DNA of 35,777 nt from an uncultured Clostridia bacterium. Lineage in GTDB: Bacteria > Bacillota > Clostridia > TANB77 > CAG-508. Positions 22,770-32,041 of the stretch are shown one piece after another; the stretch's first letter is position 1; each line of letters starts with the position of its first letter. The notes beneath the pieces were generated by a model. It was not told the origin of the DNA, did not search any database, and was given only the letters and a program-made list of their open reading frames with translations. The stretch is taken from NCBI GenBank assembly GCA_947629555.1, contig CANRED010000015.1:1-35777 (forward strand), given 5' to 3'. The position numbers and the translations under genes are program-made.

Positions 22770-25674
22770 ATGAAAAATAATAAACAAAAAATAAGTAAAA
22801 AGAAAAATATAAAAACAATGTCTATATTAGTATTAATAGTAGTTATATTTTTGATTCTAATAATAAACAACGCAAAATCTAATAATACTAAAATAGCACG
22901 TGAAATAAATTATTTAACAGTTGGTAACCAAGAAATAGAAATAGGAAATATAACAAGTTCAACAGAAATAAATCCACCAACAGTTGGAGCCCGGAATGAT
23001 ACCAATAAAATGGAATGAAGAAGAACAAGTATGGGTAATAACCACAAAAGAAGACAAAGAGTGGTATAATTACGAAAATGGACTATGGGCAAACGTAATG
23101 CTAAGTGATGGATACTATAAATCTGAATTACAAATAGGAACAACACAAGAACAACTGGCTGAAAAAAACATAGGAGAAAAAATAGAAGACAATCAGTTAG
23201 GTTCAATATTCACATGGATACCACGATTTGCTTATTTAGATGACCAAATACTGTATTTAAAAGGATCTAGTATATTAGAATATAAATGGACAACAGAAAG
23301 TTGTTTTAATTTGTTTAAATATGGAATAAATAGTTTAGACTTGGCTTTTGATGGAGTGTGGATAGGAGAAAAAGAGTTTTTTGAAACAGGTAAAACAGAA
23401 GAAGAATTAAGTAAACAATTAGAAAATAGAAATAATCAAATAATGATTAATGAAAACAATGTACAAGGTTTAATAGCAAATGAACAAGTAATGTCAACAG
23501 GAAATAGTGAAATAAAAGCAGTAAAAAAATTATTGCAAAAATATTCTGAAACAAATAAAACAATGGTGCAAAATGCAGAAACAATGAAATATAGGCAGGT
23601 AATAAAAATAATAAATACAAATAAAAAAGTTCCTATATCTGCAAGACATGTTGTAACAGGAGAGAACATAATAATAAAAGATACATATACAGAATATGGA
23701 ATAAAATATATTATAGATGAAAATGGAAATATATTAGAAAGAAATACAATAGAAACAAATGAAGAAGATACAATATATGTAGCATATATTGTAGACAATA
23801 TTGGAAACATAAAAAAATACAAAGCAAATTATGGTACAGGTAGACCAGATATATCTAAATTTAATAAAAGTATAACCTACTATGTAACTTATGATGAATT
23901 TGGTAACGAAGATAGTAGCATACCAATAGGGGAAAAAGCACCAGAAAACTGGTATAATTATGAAGAACAAAAATGGGCAAATATAGTTATAAGAGATAGT
24001 GGAAATGAAAATTACTATGTATGGATACCAAGATATATGTATAAAATTAATGATGATGACAGCCAAACAGTAGATGCAAAGATTGTAAATTTGGATAATA
24101 TTTGGGAAAAATCAGAAACAGAAGAAATAGATTTAAACAATACAGAATATCAACTGCCAGAAGCTTTTACATGGCAAATAATTAATGAAGATGGCGAAGA
24201 AGAAACAATACAACTAAAAGGTTTTTGGTATAGTAAATATAAATTAAGGGCCGATGCAGGTTATAATCCTGAAATAACAGCTAGTGGACAAAAAATTACT
24301 ATAAAAAATATAGTAACTCATTATGGAACAGGTTATAATTACGAAATGTATTTAGTAAAAGATGGTAAAAGAATTGTTTTCGATGAAGCAACATCAAGTT
24401 ATAAAGAAGGAACAGAACCAATACAATTAACACAAGCAGATTATACTTTTCAAAATTTAGAACCAGGAAATTATGGAATAAATATAATAGTAAAAGATAA
24501 ATCTGGAAACTTTGTAAAAGGAATAGGAAAATCAATAACAATACTAGAACCAGAAGTGGAAGAACCAGATTTAACAGGATTTAATAAAAATTTAACCTAC
24601 TATGTAACCTATGATGAATTGGGTAATGAAGATAGTAGTATACCAATAGGGGAAAATCCACCAGAGAATTGGTATAATTATGAAGAGCAAAAATGGGCCA
24701 ATATTGTTGTAAGAGAAGATGGAAGTGAGAGTTATTTTGTATGGATACCAAGGTATGAATATTCACTAGAGCCTACTACTCAACAATCTATTGCTCAATT
24801 TATACCAGTAAGTCAAGAACAAGCAACAAGTGGATACCAAATACCAGAGGCCTTCACATGGGAAGTAACAAATGAAGATGGAACAACAAAAACAATGCCA
24901 TTACCAGGATTTTGGTATAGTAAATATAAATTAAGATATGATTTAAGTCCTAGATTAAGTGCAACAGTATCAGGTGCTGGAACGAAAATTAATGTTAGCA
25001 ATGTTGTATCTGCAAATAACACAGTAAACTATCCAGTATATTTAATAAAAGATGGAAAAACAGTAGCAAAAAATGTGATAGTAACTAAAAGCGGAAGTGT
25101 TGAATTTGATATACAAGAGCTTGGAACAGGCTATGGTACATACTCTGTTTTGGTAATAGATGAAACTGTTACTAGTGGTACATTAGGTGGATATGCAAAA
25201 GAAATTGTATTAACAGAGCCAAAAGCGCCAGATATAACAGGATTTAATGCAAATGTAACATATATTGTAACTTATAATGATTCTGGTACAGAAAGTACAC
25301 AATTATTGAACGATATATTAACACAAGATTCTGTGGTAAATGAAGATGGAACAATAGCATCTGGAAAAGTAGATGAAAGCAAAATAAATGGAGTTTGGTA
25401 TGATTATGGTACTCAAAAATGGGCTAATATAGTAATAAAAGATGCTGGAAATACAAGCTATTTTGTATGGATACCAAGGTATGAATATTCACTAAATGAA
25501 ATATCACAAGAAGTAAATGCAATATTAATACCAACAACACAAACAAATCCAGATCCAGGATACCAAATACCAGAAGCCTTTACATGGGAAATAACAAGTG
25601 AAGATGGAAGTAAAAATACAATACCATTACCAGGATTTTGGTTTAGCAAATACAAATTAAGACAAGGAAATTAA
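22770..25674 (+). CDS. Membrane-anchored surface protein with WIPRY repeats; needs a +1 shift at a CGG codon
   Basis: Frame 0 gives MKNNKQKISKKKNIKTMSIL and a membrane anchor at about residues 19-36, then ...NPPTVGA at residue 74. It next meets CGG (22992-22994) and stops seven codons later. Skipping the C gives GGA and GMIPIKWNEEEQVWV, continuing to 25674 for 967 aa. The outer part has a diverged first module and three clear repeats. Each repeat has (N)VTYxVTY, WYNYEEQKWANIV, YFVWIPRYEY, a spacer, PEAFTW, and GFWYSKYKLR, at about 23848-24252, 24568-24936 and 25228-25665. Similar modules occur in Clostridia surface proteins of unknown role. Without the shift the repeats would have neither anchor nor a good start. 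Confidence 0.78.
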
Positions 25675-25701
25675 ATGTAAGATTTATGTTAAATAGTATT
25701 T

Positions 25702-25733
25702 AAGGGCAGATTTAAAAAATCTGCCCTTTCTTA
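25702..25733. terminator. Bidirectional terminator between surface-protein gene and spoVAE
   Basis: AAGGGCAGATTT pairs with AAATCTGCCCTT. T-rich tails on both strands serve the two convergent genes. Confidence 0.8.
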
Positions 25734-26117
25734 TTGCTTTTTCATTTTTGGTTTTGAAATTAATGAAGCGATATATCCAAAGAATACTGCTGCTGCAATA
25801 CCTCCTGCTGCTGCTTTAATTCCTCCAGTAAACGCACCAACTAGTCCGAATTTTGTAACATCTTCTATAGCACCTTTTGCTAGTGTATTACCAAAACCAG
25901 TAAGAGGTACAGTTGCACCAGCTCCAGCAAATTCAACTAATTTTTCATACCATCCAAGACCACCTAAAATTGCACCAGTAGTTACAAAAATAACAAGAAT
26001 TCTTGCAGGTGTTAATTTCGTTTTATCTATTAATAATTGACCTATAATACAAATTAATCCACCTACAATAAAACATTTTAATAGCATCATCCAATTTAAA
26101 TTTTGAAAAAATTCCAA
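25731..26117 (-). CDS. spoVAE: Stage V sporulation protein AE
   Basis: The 128-aa integral membrane protein is part of the SpoVA channel that moves dipicolinic acid into the forespore and out at germination. It has several hydrophobic segments, FIVGGLICIIGQLLIDKTKL at the N-terminus, GAGATVPLTGFGNTLAKGAI in the middle, and GIAAAVFFGYIASLISKPK at the end. It is the last gene of spoVAC-spoVAD-spoVAE. Its ribosome site is GAGGTGATT. It shares the FxVGGxIC and FAGAGxxVPxTGFxN blocks with SpoVAC. Confidence 0.93.
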   Translation of the reverse strand: MEFFQNLNWMMLLKCFIVGGLICIIGQLLIDKTKLTPARILVIFVTTGAILGGLGWYEKLVEFAGAGATVPLTGFGNTLAKGAIEDVTKFGLVGAFTGGIKAAAGGIAAAVFFGYIASLISKPKMKKQ

Positions 26118-26145
26118 AAATAATCACCTCAATCCGAATAATAAG

Positions 26146-27159
26146 TTAAATTTCTATAGAAACCGCATGCGCAATACCAGGTATAGATTCTCCTTGTTGA
26201 GCACTAGTTGCATTTGTTAGAGCACCTGTGGCAATTAGCAAAATTCTTTTATATTTTTTTTGCTTTAGCTCATTAAATAGAAAACCTGAGAAAACAGAAG
26301 CACAACATCCGCAACCACTTCCACCAGAGTGCACATCTTGCTTGTTTTTATCAAAAATTAAAACTCCGCAATCATTATAATTAGATTTTATATTATAGCC
26401 TTTAGATAAAGATAAATCATTTAAAATTTCTTTACCTACATGACCTAAATCTCCCGTGATGATTGCATCATAATAACTTGGACTTCTTCCAGTATCTTTA
26501 AAATGAGTAAGTAAAGTATCTAATGCGGCTGGTGCCATTGCTGCTCCCATATTATTTGAATCTTTAATTCCCATGTCTACAATTTTACCTGGTGTTATAT
26601 GAGTAATAAATGGACCTTGTCCATTTTTAGTAAGAACAGCACAGCCTGCACCTGTAACGGTCCATTGTGCAGTTGGGGGCCTTTGATTGCCAAGCTCTAG
26701 AGGAAATCTGAATTGCTTTTCTGCACTACAAAAATGACTAGATGCAGCACAAATAACATTAGTTGCAGCATTTCCATCAACACAGATAGAACCTAAACAA
26801 AGTCCTTCAACAAAAGTTGAACAAGCACCAAATATACCAAAAAAAGGTATGTTTAGTTCTCTTAATCCAAAGCTTGATGAAATACATTGATTTAATAAAT
26901 CTCCTGCAAAACAAAAATCTATATTTTGTGCAGGAATTTTAGATTTTGTTATAGCCATATTTACAGTTTCTTTTATAATTTTACTTTCTGCTTTTTCCCA
27001 AGTTTTCTCTCCCCAAAATTCATCATCTAAACATTGATCAAAATATTTTGCAATAGGACCTTGGGCTTCTTTTGGACCAACAATAGATGCTGTCTCAAGA
27101 ATTGTAACTGGATTGTCAAGTCTAATAGTTTGTGAACCTATCTTTTCCAAATAAATCAT
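26146..27159 (-). CDS. spoVAD: Stage V sporulation protein AD
   Basis: The 337-aa protein has a thiolase-like fold and binds dipicolinic acid in the SpoVA complex. It has the N-terminal GSQTIRLDNPVTILETASIV, FCFAGDLLNQCISSSFGLRE, the GIFGACSTFVEGLCLGS block, and the cysteine-rich SGGSGCGCCASVF near the C-terminus. It lies 3 nt after spoVAC and 28 nt before spoVAE. Confidence 0.96.
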   Translation of the reverse strand: MIYLEKIGSQTIRLDNPVTILETASIVGPKEAQGPIAKYFDQCLDDEFWGEKTWEKAESKIIKETVNMAITKSKIPAQNIDFCFAGDLLNQCISSSFGLRELNIPFFGIFGACSTFVEGLCLGSICVDGNAATNVICAASSHFCSAEKQFRFPLELGNQRPPTAQWTVTGAGCAVLTKNGQGPFITHITPGKIVDMGIKDSNNMGAAMAPAALDTLLTHFKDTGRSPSYYDAIITGDLGHVGKEILNDLSLSKGYNIKSNYNDCGVLIFDKNKQDVHSGGSGCGCCASVFSGFLFNELKQKKYKRILLIATGALTNATSAQQGESIPGIAHAVSIEI

Positions 27160-27162
27160 CTC

Positions 27163-27627
27163 CTAAACTAAAGTAATACTTTGAGTGTTAAAAATTAAAT
27201 AAATTATTCCAACTAAAATTGATGCAGAAATTCCAAAAACTAAAACAGGTCCTGCAACAGTAAACATCTTTGCACCTACTCCCATTACATATCCTTCAGA
27301 TTTATATTCCATAGCAGGAGATACAATTGAATTTGCAAAACCGGTAATAGGAACAAGTGAACCTGCACCTGCAAATTTACCTATTTTATTAAATAAATTA
27401 AGACCAGTTAAAAATGCACTAATTAATATAAGGATTATAGACACAATAGTAGAACTTAAAGTCTTATCTAAACCTCTATATTTACAGTATTCCATTATAA
27501 CTTGCCCAATAGAACAAATAAATCCACCAACTATAAATGCTTTAAAACAGTTTTTTAATGTAGGAGAATTTGGCGATTTTTTATTAACATATTCTTGATA
27601 ATCTTTTTTTGTATCTAACGGATTCAT
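27163..27627 (-). CDS. spoVAC: Stage V sporulation protein AC
   Basis: The 154-aa membrane protein of the SpoVA channel acts, by family precedent, as a mechanosensitive part of DPA release. It has FKAFIVGGFICSIGQVIMEY, a second hydrophobic stretch SSTIVSIILILISAFLTGLN, FAGAGSLVPITGFANSIVSP, and a last segment near the end. The start follows AAGGAGGTAAATATG. It is the first of the three spoVA genes here; the dodecin gene lies 40 nt upstream. Confidence 0.94.
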   Translation of the reverse strand: MNPLDTKKDYQEYVNKKSPNSPTLKNCFKAFIVGGFICSIGQVIMEYCKYRGLDKTLSSTIVSIILILISAFLTGLNLFNKIGKFAGAGSLVPITGFANSIVSPAMEYKSEGYVMGVGAKMFTVAGPVLVFGISASILVGIIYLIFNTQSITLV

Positions 27628-27667
27628 ATTTACCTCCTTTTCTATACAATAAAGTTAAGTTATTTTT

Positions 27668-27883
27668 TTATACTTCTCTATCTTTATCTATGGTAAAACA
27701 TAAATCAATCGTCGCATAATATTCCACGATTTTTTTACCATTAATTTTTGCTTTTTGTTCTATAAGAGTAATAGAAGTTATATAATCTATAGACTTAGCG
27801 GCTTCAGCAACAGTACTTGTAATTGCATCTTTCCAAGACACGTCAGATATTCCTGTTAATCTTAAATGTTTTTCAGTAGCCAT
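27668..27883 (-). CDS. Dodecin family flavin-binding protein
   Basis: The 71-aa protein should form a dodecameric flavin-storage particle. The blocks LRLTGISDVSWKDAITSTVA, EAAKSIDYITSITLIEQKAK and KKIVEYYATIDLCFTID match dodecin, including the conserved tryptophan. The start follows GGAGGTTTTTT. It is on the same strand as the spoVA genes and just upstream of them, so it may share their transcript. A role in the spore is not established. Confidence 0.88.
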   Translation of the reverse strand: MATEKHLRLTGISDVSWKDAITSTVAEAAKSIDYITSITLIEQKAKINGKKIVEYYATIDLCFTIDKDREV

Positions 27884-27992
27884 AAAAAACCTCCATTCAA
27901 ATATATTTTGATATTATATTTTACAAATTTAGAAAAATTATACATAAATATTTCAAACATATTACATTTAATTGACAAATCAATGAAAAATA

Positions 27993-28020
27993 TTGACTTA
28001 TAAACTGGAGCAATTATACT
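27993..28020 (+). promoter_or_regulatory. Promoter of the pilin-like small gene
   Basis: TTGACT (27993-27998), 16 nt, TATACT (28015-28020). Confidence 0.6.
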
Positions 28021-28056
28021 AATAATGAATAATAATAATATAAAGGAGAGAAGTTT

Positions 28057-28299
28057 ATGCTAAAAGAACAAAAAGGTATAACCTTAGTAACACTAGTTCT
28101 TACAATAATAGCAATGCTTGCATTGGCAGCTATTGCCATAGCAATGATATTGGATGAATTAAGTTATGATCCAGAACCAGTACAAATAAATGCAGATAAA
28201 CAAGTGGTAAGTACAGATGATGTAAATATTGAAACACCAGCTGCAGAAACACCAGTTGAGGAAACACCAACGGTAGAGGTTCCAGAAATAGCAGAATAA
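28057..28299 (+). CDS. Small type IV pilin-like membrane peptide
   Basis: The 80-aa protein has the prepilin-like start LKEQKGITLVTLVLTIIAML: a short basic leader, G before ITLV and a hydrophobic helix, with D at about position 33 instead of the usual glutamate at +5. A 45-residue acidic tail rich in ETP/VE repeats follows (AAETPVEETPTVEVPEIAE). It may be a pseudopilin or just a membrane-anchored peptide. The start follows AAGGAGAGAAGTTT. The ROK kinase gene begins 25 nt downstream. Confidence 0.65.
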   Translation: MLKEQKGITLVTLVLTIIAMLALAAIAIAMILDELSYDPEPVQINADKQVVSTDDVNIETPAAETPVEETPTVEVPEIAE

Positions 28300-28324
28300 A
28301 ACAAAAATACAATAGAGGTATTAT

Positions 28325-29234
28325 ATGAAAATAGGGTTAGATATTGGAGGAAGCCATATTGCGATTGGCTTAGTAAACAGCAATAATGAAATTATTTTGA
28401 AAAAAGAAAAAGATATAAAAATAAGTGAATCTAAAAATCCAAATAAAACCTTGCAAGATAATATAATTGCTCTAATAGAAGATATGACAAATAAATTTCA
28501 AAATGAAAAAATAGAGTTAATTGGTTTAGCATTTCCACGGATATATTAAAGATAAAAAAATAATTGCAGCAGAAAATTTGAATGTAAAAAATTTAGAAAT
28601 AGGAAAAATACTAGAAAATAAATTCCATACAAAAATACTATTGAGAAATGATGCACAATGTGCTGCTTTAGCTGAAAAGAAAATTGGTAGTATAAAAAAA
28701 TTTGATGATGCAATATTTTTAACATTAGGCACTGGAATTGGTGGAGCAGTATTCATGAGTGGAAAAATGTTAGTATCTAAGAAAAAAAATGATTTTGAAA
28801 TTGGTCATATGGTTATAGATTTAAATGGAGAAAAATGCTCTTGTGGCAGATGTGGTTGCTTTGAAACATTAGCATCCATGAAAAAATTAAAAGCAGATAT
28901 AATTAATAAATTAAATTTAGATTCACAAGTTACAGGAAAAGACATAAGAGAATTATTAGAAAATAAAGAAATATATGATTTAGTTGAAGATATAATCAAT
29001 AAATACATATATAATCTATCAATAGGATTAGAAAACTTAATTAATATATTTAAGCCAGAAGCCATATCTATAGGCGGAAGCTTTACGCATTATAAAAAAT
29101 TTTTATTAGGTAAATTAAGAGATGAGTTAAAAGCAAAAGACGCAATATTTATTAAAAACGATTTACCTAAAATAGTTTTGGCTACACTAAAAAATGAAGC
29201 GGGAATAATAGGTGCAACAATAGAAAATTTATAA
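28325..29234 (+). CDS. ROK-family sugar kinase or regulator; needs a +1 shift at a CGG codon
   Basis: The 302-aa protein (after the shift) phosphorylates a hexose or N-acetylhexosamine, by family. Frame 0 gives MKIGLDIGGSHIAIGLVNSN (ATP site) and ...IELIGLAFP at residue 71, then CGG (28538-28540) and TAA two codons later. Skipping the C gives GGA and restores FPGYIKDKKIIAAENL, matching the conserved PG of ROK proteins. It continues with LLRNDAQCAALAE, TLGTGIGGAVFM, and the zinc/ROK motif CSCGRCGCFETLAS. No helix-turn-helix is present, so a kinase is more likely than a repressor. Sugar specificity is not readable. Confidence 0.9.
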
Positions 29235-29270
29235 ACATAGGAGCATATTCATGCTCCTATGTTTTGCTTT
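29233..29270 (+). terminator. Intrinsic terminator of the ROK gene
   Basis: AAACATAGGAGCAT (29233-29246) and ATGCTCCTATGTTT (29251-29264) enclose a 4-nt loop, followed by T-rich sequence. Confidence 0.85.
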
Positions 29271-29277
29271 AAAGAAT

Positions 29278-29306
29278 TTGACAAAATTATGTAATTGTTA
29301 TATAAT
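29278..29306 (+). promoter_or_regulatory. Perfect consensus promoter of the RNase J operon
   Basis: TTGACA (29278-29283), 17 nt, TATAAT (29301-29306). Confidence 0.8.
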
Positions 29307-29312
29307 ACTTCA

Positions 29313-29621
29313 CAGTTGTTATCCTATAATGGATAAAGAAGAGATTTATGTATAAAAAAATGTGATTCGGAAAAATTATTTTTATACTAAAAATATTTAG
29401 GTGTGTTATTTTTAGTAATTAAGTGGATTTTACATATTAGAATGAAAAATCTATATTTTGTTGTGCGTTCGTAAATATTTATGTAGTAAAAGAGATATTG
29501 TAATGTTGAAGATGGGAATAAAATCTACGGTATTTAATAAATTAATAGAGAGTCAATAGTTTAAAATATTTAAACTAGTTTTTTTAGCATAACGTAAAAT
29601 ACAGAAAGGAATTGATAAACA
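29313..29621 (+). promoter_or_regulatory. Long leader of the RNase J gene with terminator-like hairpin
   Basis: The leader is about 310 nt. Near its end, TAGTTTAAA (29557-29565) and TTTAAACTA (29569-29577) form a 9-bp stem followed by GTTTTTTT, an AT-only terminator shape. No upstream ORF stands out and I recognise no riboswitch. It accounts for the gene-free stretch at 29235-29621. Confidence 0.4.
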
Positions 29622-31400
29622 ATGGAAGAGAAAATAGACACAAAAGAACAAGTAAAGAAAAATTACAAAAACAATTATAAAAAAACAGTAAACAAATCAA
29701 AAGATAAGAAAGAACAAGGAAAAAAAGATTTACAAGTTAAATTTAAAAAAAGCAATCTAAAAATTATACCACTAGGGGGATTACTTGAAATAGGTAAAAA
29801 TATGACCGTATTTGAATATGAAAATGATATTATAATAGTAGATTGCGGTTTGGCCTTTCCAGAAGATGATATGTTAGGAATAGACTTAGTTATACCAGAT
29901 ATAAGTTATTTAGAGAAAAATAAAGATAAAATTAGAGGAATGGTAATTACTCATGGTCATGAAGATCATATCGGTGCAATACCATATTTCTTAAAGCAAC
30001 TAGACGTTCCAATATATGCAACAAGACTTACTGTAGGTTTAATAGAAAATAAATTAGAGGAGCATAAATTATTAAGAAAAACAAGATTAAAAACAGTAAA
30101 TCAAGGTCAAACAATAACTCTAGGTTGCATGAAAGTAGAATTTATAAGAAGTTGCCATAGTATACCAGATTCAGTTATGTTAGCAATTCATACTCCTGTT
30201 GGAACTGTTATACACTCAGGTGATTTTAAAATAGATTACACTCCAATAGATGATGAAAGAATAGATTTAGGAAGACTTGCAGAATTAGGAAATAAAGGCG
30301 TTTTAGCATTACTTGCAGATAGTACAAACTCAGAGAGAAAAGGATATACAATGTCTGAAAGAACTGTTGGAGACGTATTTGAAAAACTATTTGTGAATTG
30401 TACAAAAAGAATCGTTGTTGCAACTTTTGCATCAAACGTTCATAGAGTTCAACAAATAGTAAATTCAGCAGTAGCAAATAATAGAAAAATTGCTGTTTGT
30501 GGAAGAAGCATGATAAACATGATAGAAACAGCAAAAGAATTAGGATATATACAAGTTCCAGATGATATATTTATAGATATTGACATGATAAAATCATATC
30601 CAGATGAAAGATTAGTTATTATAACTACAGGAAGTCAAGGAGAACCAATGTCTGCATTAACAAGGATGGCAACAGGTGATCATAAAAAAGTTGAAATAAC
30701 TCCAAATGATTTAGTTATAATTTCTGCAACCCCAATTCCAGGAAATGAGAAATTTGTTTCAAAAGTAATTGATGATTTAATGAAAATAGGAGCAGAAGTT
30801 GTATATAGTTCTTTAGCAGATGTACACGTTTCAGGACATGCTTGCCAAGAGGAACAAAAATTGCTCATATCTTTAGTAAAACCAAAATATTTTATACCAG
30901 TTCATGGAGAGTATAGACAATTAATAGCACACTCAGAGACAGCAAAAAGTGTTGGAGTAGATGCACAAAATATATTCATGTTAACAAATGGTAGAATATT
31001 AGAAATAGGTGAAAATACGGCAAAACTTACAGGTACAGTTCCATTTGGAAAAATAATGGTAGATGGATTAGGCGTTGGAGATGTAGGAAATATTGTATTG
31101 AGAGATAGACAACATTTATCTCAAGATGGTTTAATAATAATTGTTTTAACAATGGATTCAACAGGAGAAGTTATAGCAGGACCAGATGTAATTTCAAGAG
31201 GATTTGTGTATGTTAGAGAATCTGAAAATTTGATGGATGATGTAAAAAAAGTTGTTAGAGAAGAAATAAGAAAATGTGGAGAAAAACACGTTAAAGATTG
31301 GGCGACAATAAAGTCTGCCTTAAAAGATACTTTAAGAGACTATGTATACCAAAAAACAAAAAGAAACCCGATGATCCTTCCGATTATAATGGAGATTTAA
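29622..31400 (+). CDS. rnj: Ribonuclease J
   Basis: The metallo-beta-lactamase/beta-CASP ribonuclease has endo- and 5'-3' exonuclease activity in mRNA decay and rRNA maturation. The 592-aa protein has a lysine-rich N-terminal extension (residues 1-45). The metal site H111-x-H113-x-D115-H116 lies in THGHEDHIGAIPYF, with the later SGDFKIDYTPID. The beta-CASP part includes ADSTNSERKGYTMSE, ATFASNVHRVQQI and TTGSQGEPMSALTRMATGDH. The region HVSGHACQEEQKLLISLVKP with PVHGEYRQL follows. It is the first gene of rnj, an unknown gene and gltX. Confidence 0.96.
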   Translation: MEEKIDTKEQVKKNYKNNYKKTVNKSKDKKEQGKKDLQVKFKKSNLKIIPLGGLLEIGKNMTVFEYENDIIIVDCGLAFPEDDMLGIDLVIPDISYLEKNKDKIRGMVITHGHEDHIGAIPYFLKQLDVPIYATRLTVGLIENKLEEHKLLRKTRLKTVNQGQTITLGCMKVEFIRSCHSIPDSVMLAIHTPVGTVIHSGDFKIDYTPIDDERIDLGRLAELGNKGVLALLADSTNSERKGYTMSERTVGDVFEKLFVNCTKRIVVATFASNVHRVQQIVNSAVANNRKIAVCGRSMINMIETAKELGYIQVPDDIFIDIDMIKSYPDERLVIITTGSQGEPMSALTRMATGDHKKVEITPNDLVIISATPIPGNEKFVSKVIDDLMKIGAEVVYSSLADVHVSGHACQEEQKLLISLVKPKYFIPVHGEYRQLIAHSETAKSVGVDAQNIFMLTNGRILEIGENTAKLTGTVPFGKIMVDGLGVGDVGNIVLRDRQHLSQDGLIIIVLTMDSTGEVIAGPDVISRGFVYVRESENLMDDVKKVVREEIRKCGEKHVKDWATIKSALKDTLRDYVYQKTKRNPMILPIIMEI

Positions 31401-31417
31401 AGAAGAGGTGTTTGTAA

Positions 31418-32041
31418 ATGGAAGAAATAGATGCTCTAGAAGAAAAATTAAAAAATGCGTGGAATGAATTAAAACAGGGAAAAGAATTTTTATATATACA
31501 ACAAAAATATAATTTAGATTATAAAGTTATATCAGATTTAAAAGCAGAAACTAATATTGACAATTTGAAATCAAATATAAAAAATATAAAAGAAGAAATG
31601 AATCAATGTAAATCATTAGTAAAATTAGCAGCAAAATCTGATTATGGAAAAACGCTTGTTACATATATTGCAACAGAGTTAGGGTATAAAAAACAAAATC
31701 AGTTTGAACAGCAAAAAACAAATGAAATAATAAGATTCGAGAATATTTGGAGAGCTTATAAATATGGTATATATATTGATGATATCGCATGTAAATATCA
31801 TATAAGTAATGAAGAAGTTATAATAGTAGTAAGGAGATTCGAGCATAGATTAAGATCTTATGTAGCTATGATAAAAGAAGCAGGCGACAAAGAAGCTGAA
31901 AAGAAAAAATTAAAACAAAAATTCCCTATAAGTGATGATGTAATAGATTATATTGTTGATGGAACACCAATTAACCAAAGAAGAAAAACATTAGAAAATA
32001 AAATACAAGATACAGGAGAGGATGAAAGAGATGAGTTATAA
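31418..32041 (+). CDS. Unknown alpha-helical protein between rnj and gltX
   Basis: The 207-aa, highly charged protein has no signal peptide or membrane segment. Long helical stretches with heptad-like character (about residues 1-70 and 140-207, rich in K/E/L/I) suggest coiled coils. The central part reads IWRAYKYGIYIDDIACKYHI then SNEEVIIVVRRFEHRLRSYV, which looks like a resolvase/sigma-like helix-turn-helix. The first part (GKEFLYIQQKYNLDYKVISD) looks like a second copy. It starts 17 nt after rnj and overlaps gltX by 20 nt, so it is translated with both. I do not recognise the family. Confidence 0.6.
   Translation: MEEIDALEEKLKNAWNELKQGKEFLYIQQKYNLDYKVISDLKAETNIDNLKSNIKNIKEEMNQCKSLVKLAAKSDYGKTLVTYIATELGYKKQNQFEQQKTNEIIRFENIWRAYKYGIYIDDIACKYHISNEEVIIVVRRFEHRLRSYVAMIKEAGDKEAEKKKLKQKFPISDDVIDYIVDGTPINQRRKTLENKIQDTGEDERDEL

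Noticed and set aside
22992..22996. Classical P-site slippage (as in prfB) as the shift mechanism
   Set aside because: The upstream codons TCA, CCA, AAA, GCC and TGT would not re-pair in +1, and no internal Shine-Dalgarno is seen before the sites.
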